DNA of 64,000 bases, taken from positions 2,433,501 to 2,497,500 of the forward strand of contig NZ_CP109017.1 of the NCBI RefSeq assembly GCF_036226765.1. The letters are read 5' to 3'. The notes beneath the pieces are model-generated. The model made no database searches. It had not been told where the DNA came from and saw only the letters and a program-made list of their open reading frames with translations. Position 1 is the stretch's first letter, and every line of letters begins with the position of its first letter. The translations under genes and the position numbers were made by a program. Of this stretch, positions 63,691-64,000 are shown piece after piece. Origin of the DNA: Streptomyces sp. NBC_00670. Its GTDB lineage: Bacteria > Actinomycetota > Actinomycetes > Streptomycetales > Streptomycetaceae.

Positions 63691-64000
63691 TTACGCCCCC
63701 TTCAAGTGCCTCATCAGGCGTTCGAAGTCCTGCCAGGCCGTGAGGTCGGACGGGTCGCCCGGGAGGGGGTAGTAGAGGGCGGGGCGGGTCCTCGGGCCCA
63801 GTTCCCTCGGCTTGTCGCGCAGGGGGGTGTTGCGGGCGCGGTCGCCCGGCATCGTGCGGACCTCTTCCGCGCCCAGCGCGAAGGCCAGGGGGACGCCGGG
63901 GCCCTCGAAGCGCGGCGGGACGGAGAGGTCGCGGCGGGCGCGGCGGACCTGGGCCAGCATGGACTGCAGGTCGTGCCGGGTCGCCAGTGCCTCCGCCGCC
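63691..64000 (-). CDS. Hypothetical protein, C-terminal 102 residues (5' end beyond window)
   Basis: Only the end is present; the reading frame stays open to the right edge. It contains VPLAFALGAEEVRTMPGDRARNTPLRDKPRELGPRTRPALYYPLPGDPSDLTAWQDFERLMRHLKGA. I do not recognise the family. An internal ATG at 63960 is not needed as a start because coding continues upstream of it. Confidence 0.6.
   Translation of the reverse strand, partial: AAEALATRHDLQSMLAQVRRARRDLSVPPRFEGPGVPLAFALGAEEVRTMPGDRARNTPLRDKPRELGPRTRPALYYPLPGDPSDLTAWQDFERLMRHLKGA

Overview
The window is chromosomal DNA from a Streptomyces. It has very high GC, GTG starts, proline/alanine-rich tails, an actinobacterial RNase E with long basic extensions, paired clpP genes and an mreBCD-PBP2-RodA cluster. 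From memory, the gene order matches the S. coelicolor stretch from comEC (about SCO2567) to just beyond tig (SCO2620). Most genes lie on the minus strand. No prophage, insertion sequence, integrase, CRISPR array or biosynthetic cluster is visible.

Layout. 1-9.2 kb: comEC (cut by the left edge) and comEA overlapping by 4 bp, degV, a small membrane protein, and leuS behind a leucine-codon leader peptide and attenuator. 9.2-12.4 kb (plus strand): a two-gene electron-transfer operon with a bis-haem membrane protein and a NuoF-like/ferredoxin fusion. 12.5-14.3 kb: two identical tRNA-Ala genes bracketing two zinc-ribbon proteins and a DUF4157 protein. 14.4-18.2 kb: histidine phosphatase, rsfS, an LCP-family wall-polymer transferase (PdtA-like) and nadD. 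18.3-25.5 kb: two tiny membrane proteins, an M48 peptidase, two bitopic proteins sharing one N-terminal motif, and proA / hypothetical / proB. 25.9-28 kb: a membrane-anchored CDP-glycerol glycerophosphotransferase-like protein. 28.5-35.1 kb: obg, rpmA, rplU and the very large rne. 35.4-42.5 kb: a DUF2344 protein, a repetitive membrane protein, a restriction-endonuclease/TerD fusion, a lipoprotein and a B12-binding radical SAM protein. 42.7-49.2 kb: rodA (sfr), PBP2, mreD, mreC and mreB. 49.5-55.9 kb: ndk, a DUF4233 protein, folC, valS and a bitopic protein. 55.9-60.8 kb: clpX, clpP2, clpP1 and tig. 61-64 kb: tRNA-Pro, tRNA-Gly, a small membrane protein, an acyltransferase and a partial gene at the right edge.

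The dominant theme is growth housekeeping: ribosome biogenesis (obg, rsfS, L21, L27, RNase E), lateral and spore-wall synthesis (mre cluster, LCP protein, CDP-glycerol transferase), tRNA charging and proteostasis (trigger factor, Clp). Two features recur across the window. Eight transcription units have a -10-like box 6-8 nt before the start codon and no Shine-Dalgarno sequence, which is the leaderless geometry. A conserved 22-bp GC-rich element occurs six times, always just downstream of a gene. The best candidates for new biology are the endonuclease-TerD gene and its repetitive membrane partner, the bis-haem/NuoF-ferredoxin pair with a palindromic operator, the leaderless leuS leader peptide, the DUF4157 protein between duplicated tRNA genes, and a perfect 28-bp palindrome near 62.1 kb.
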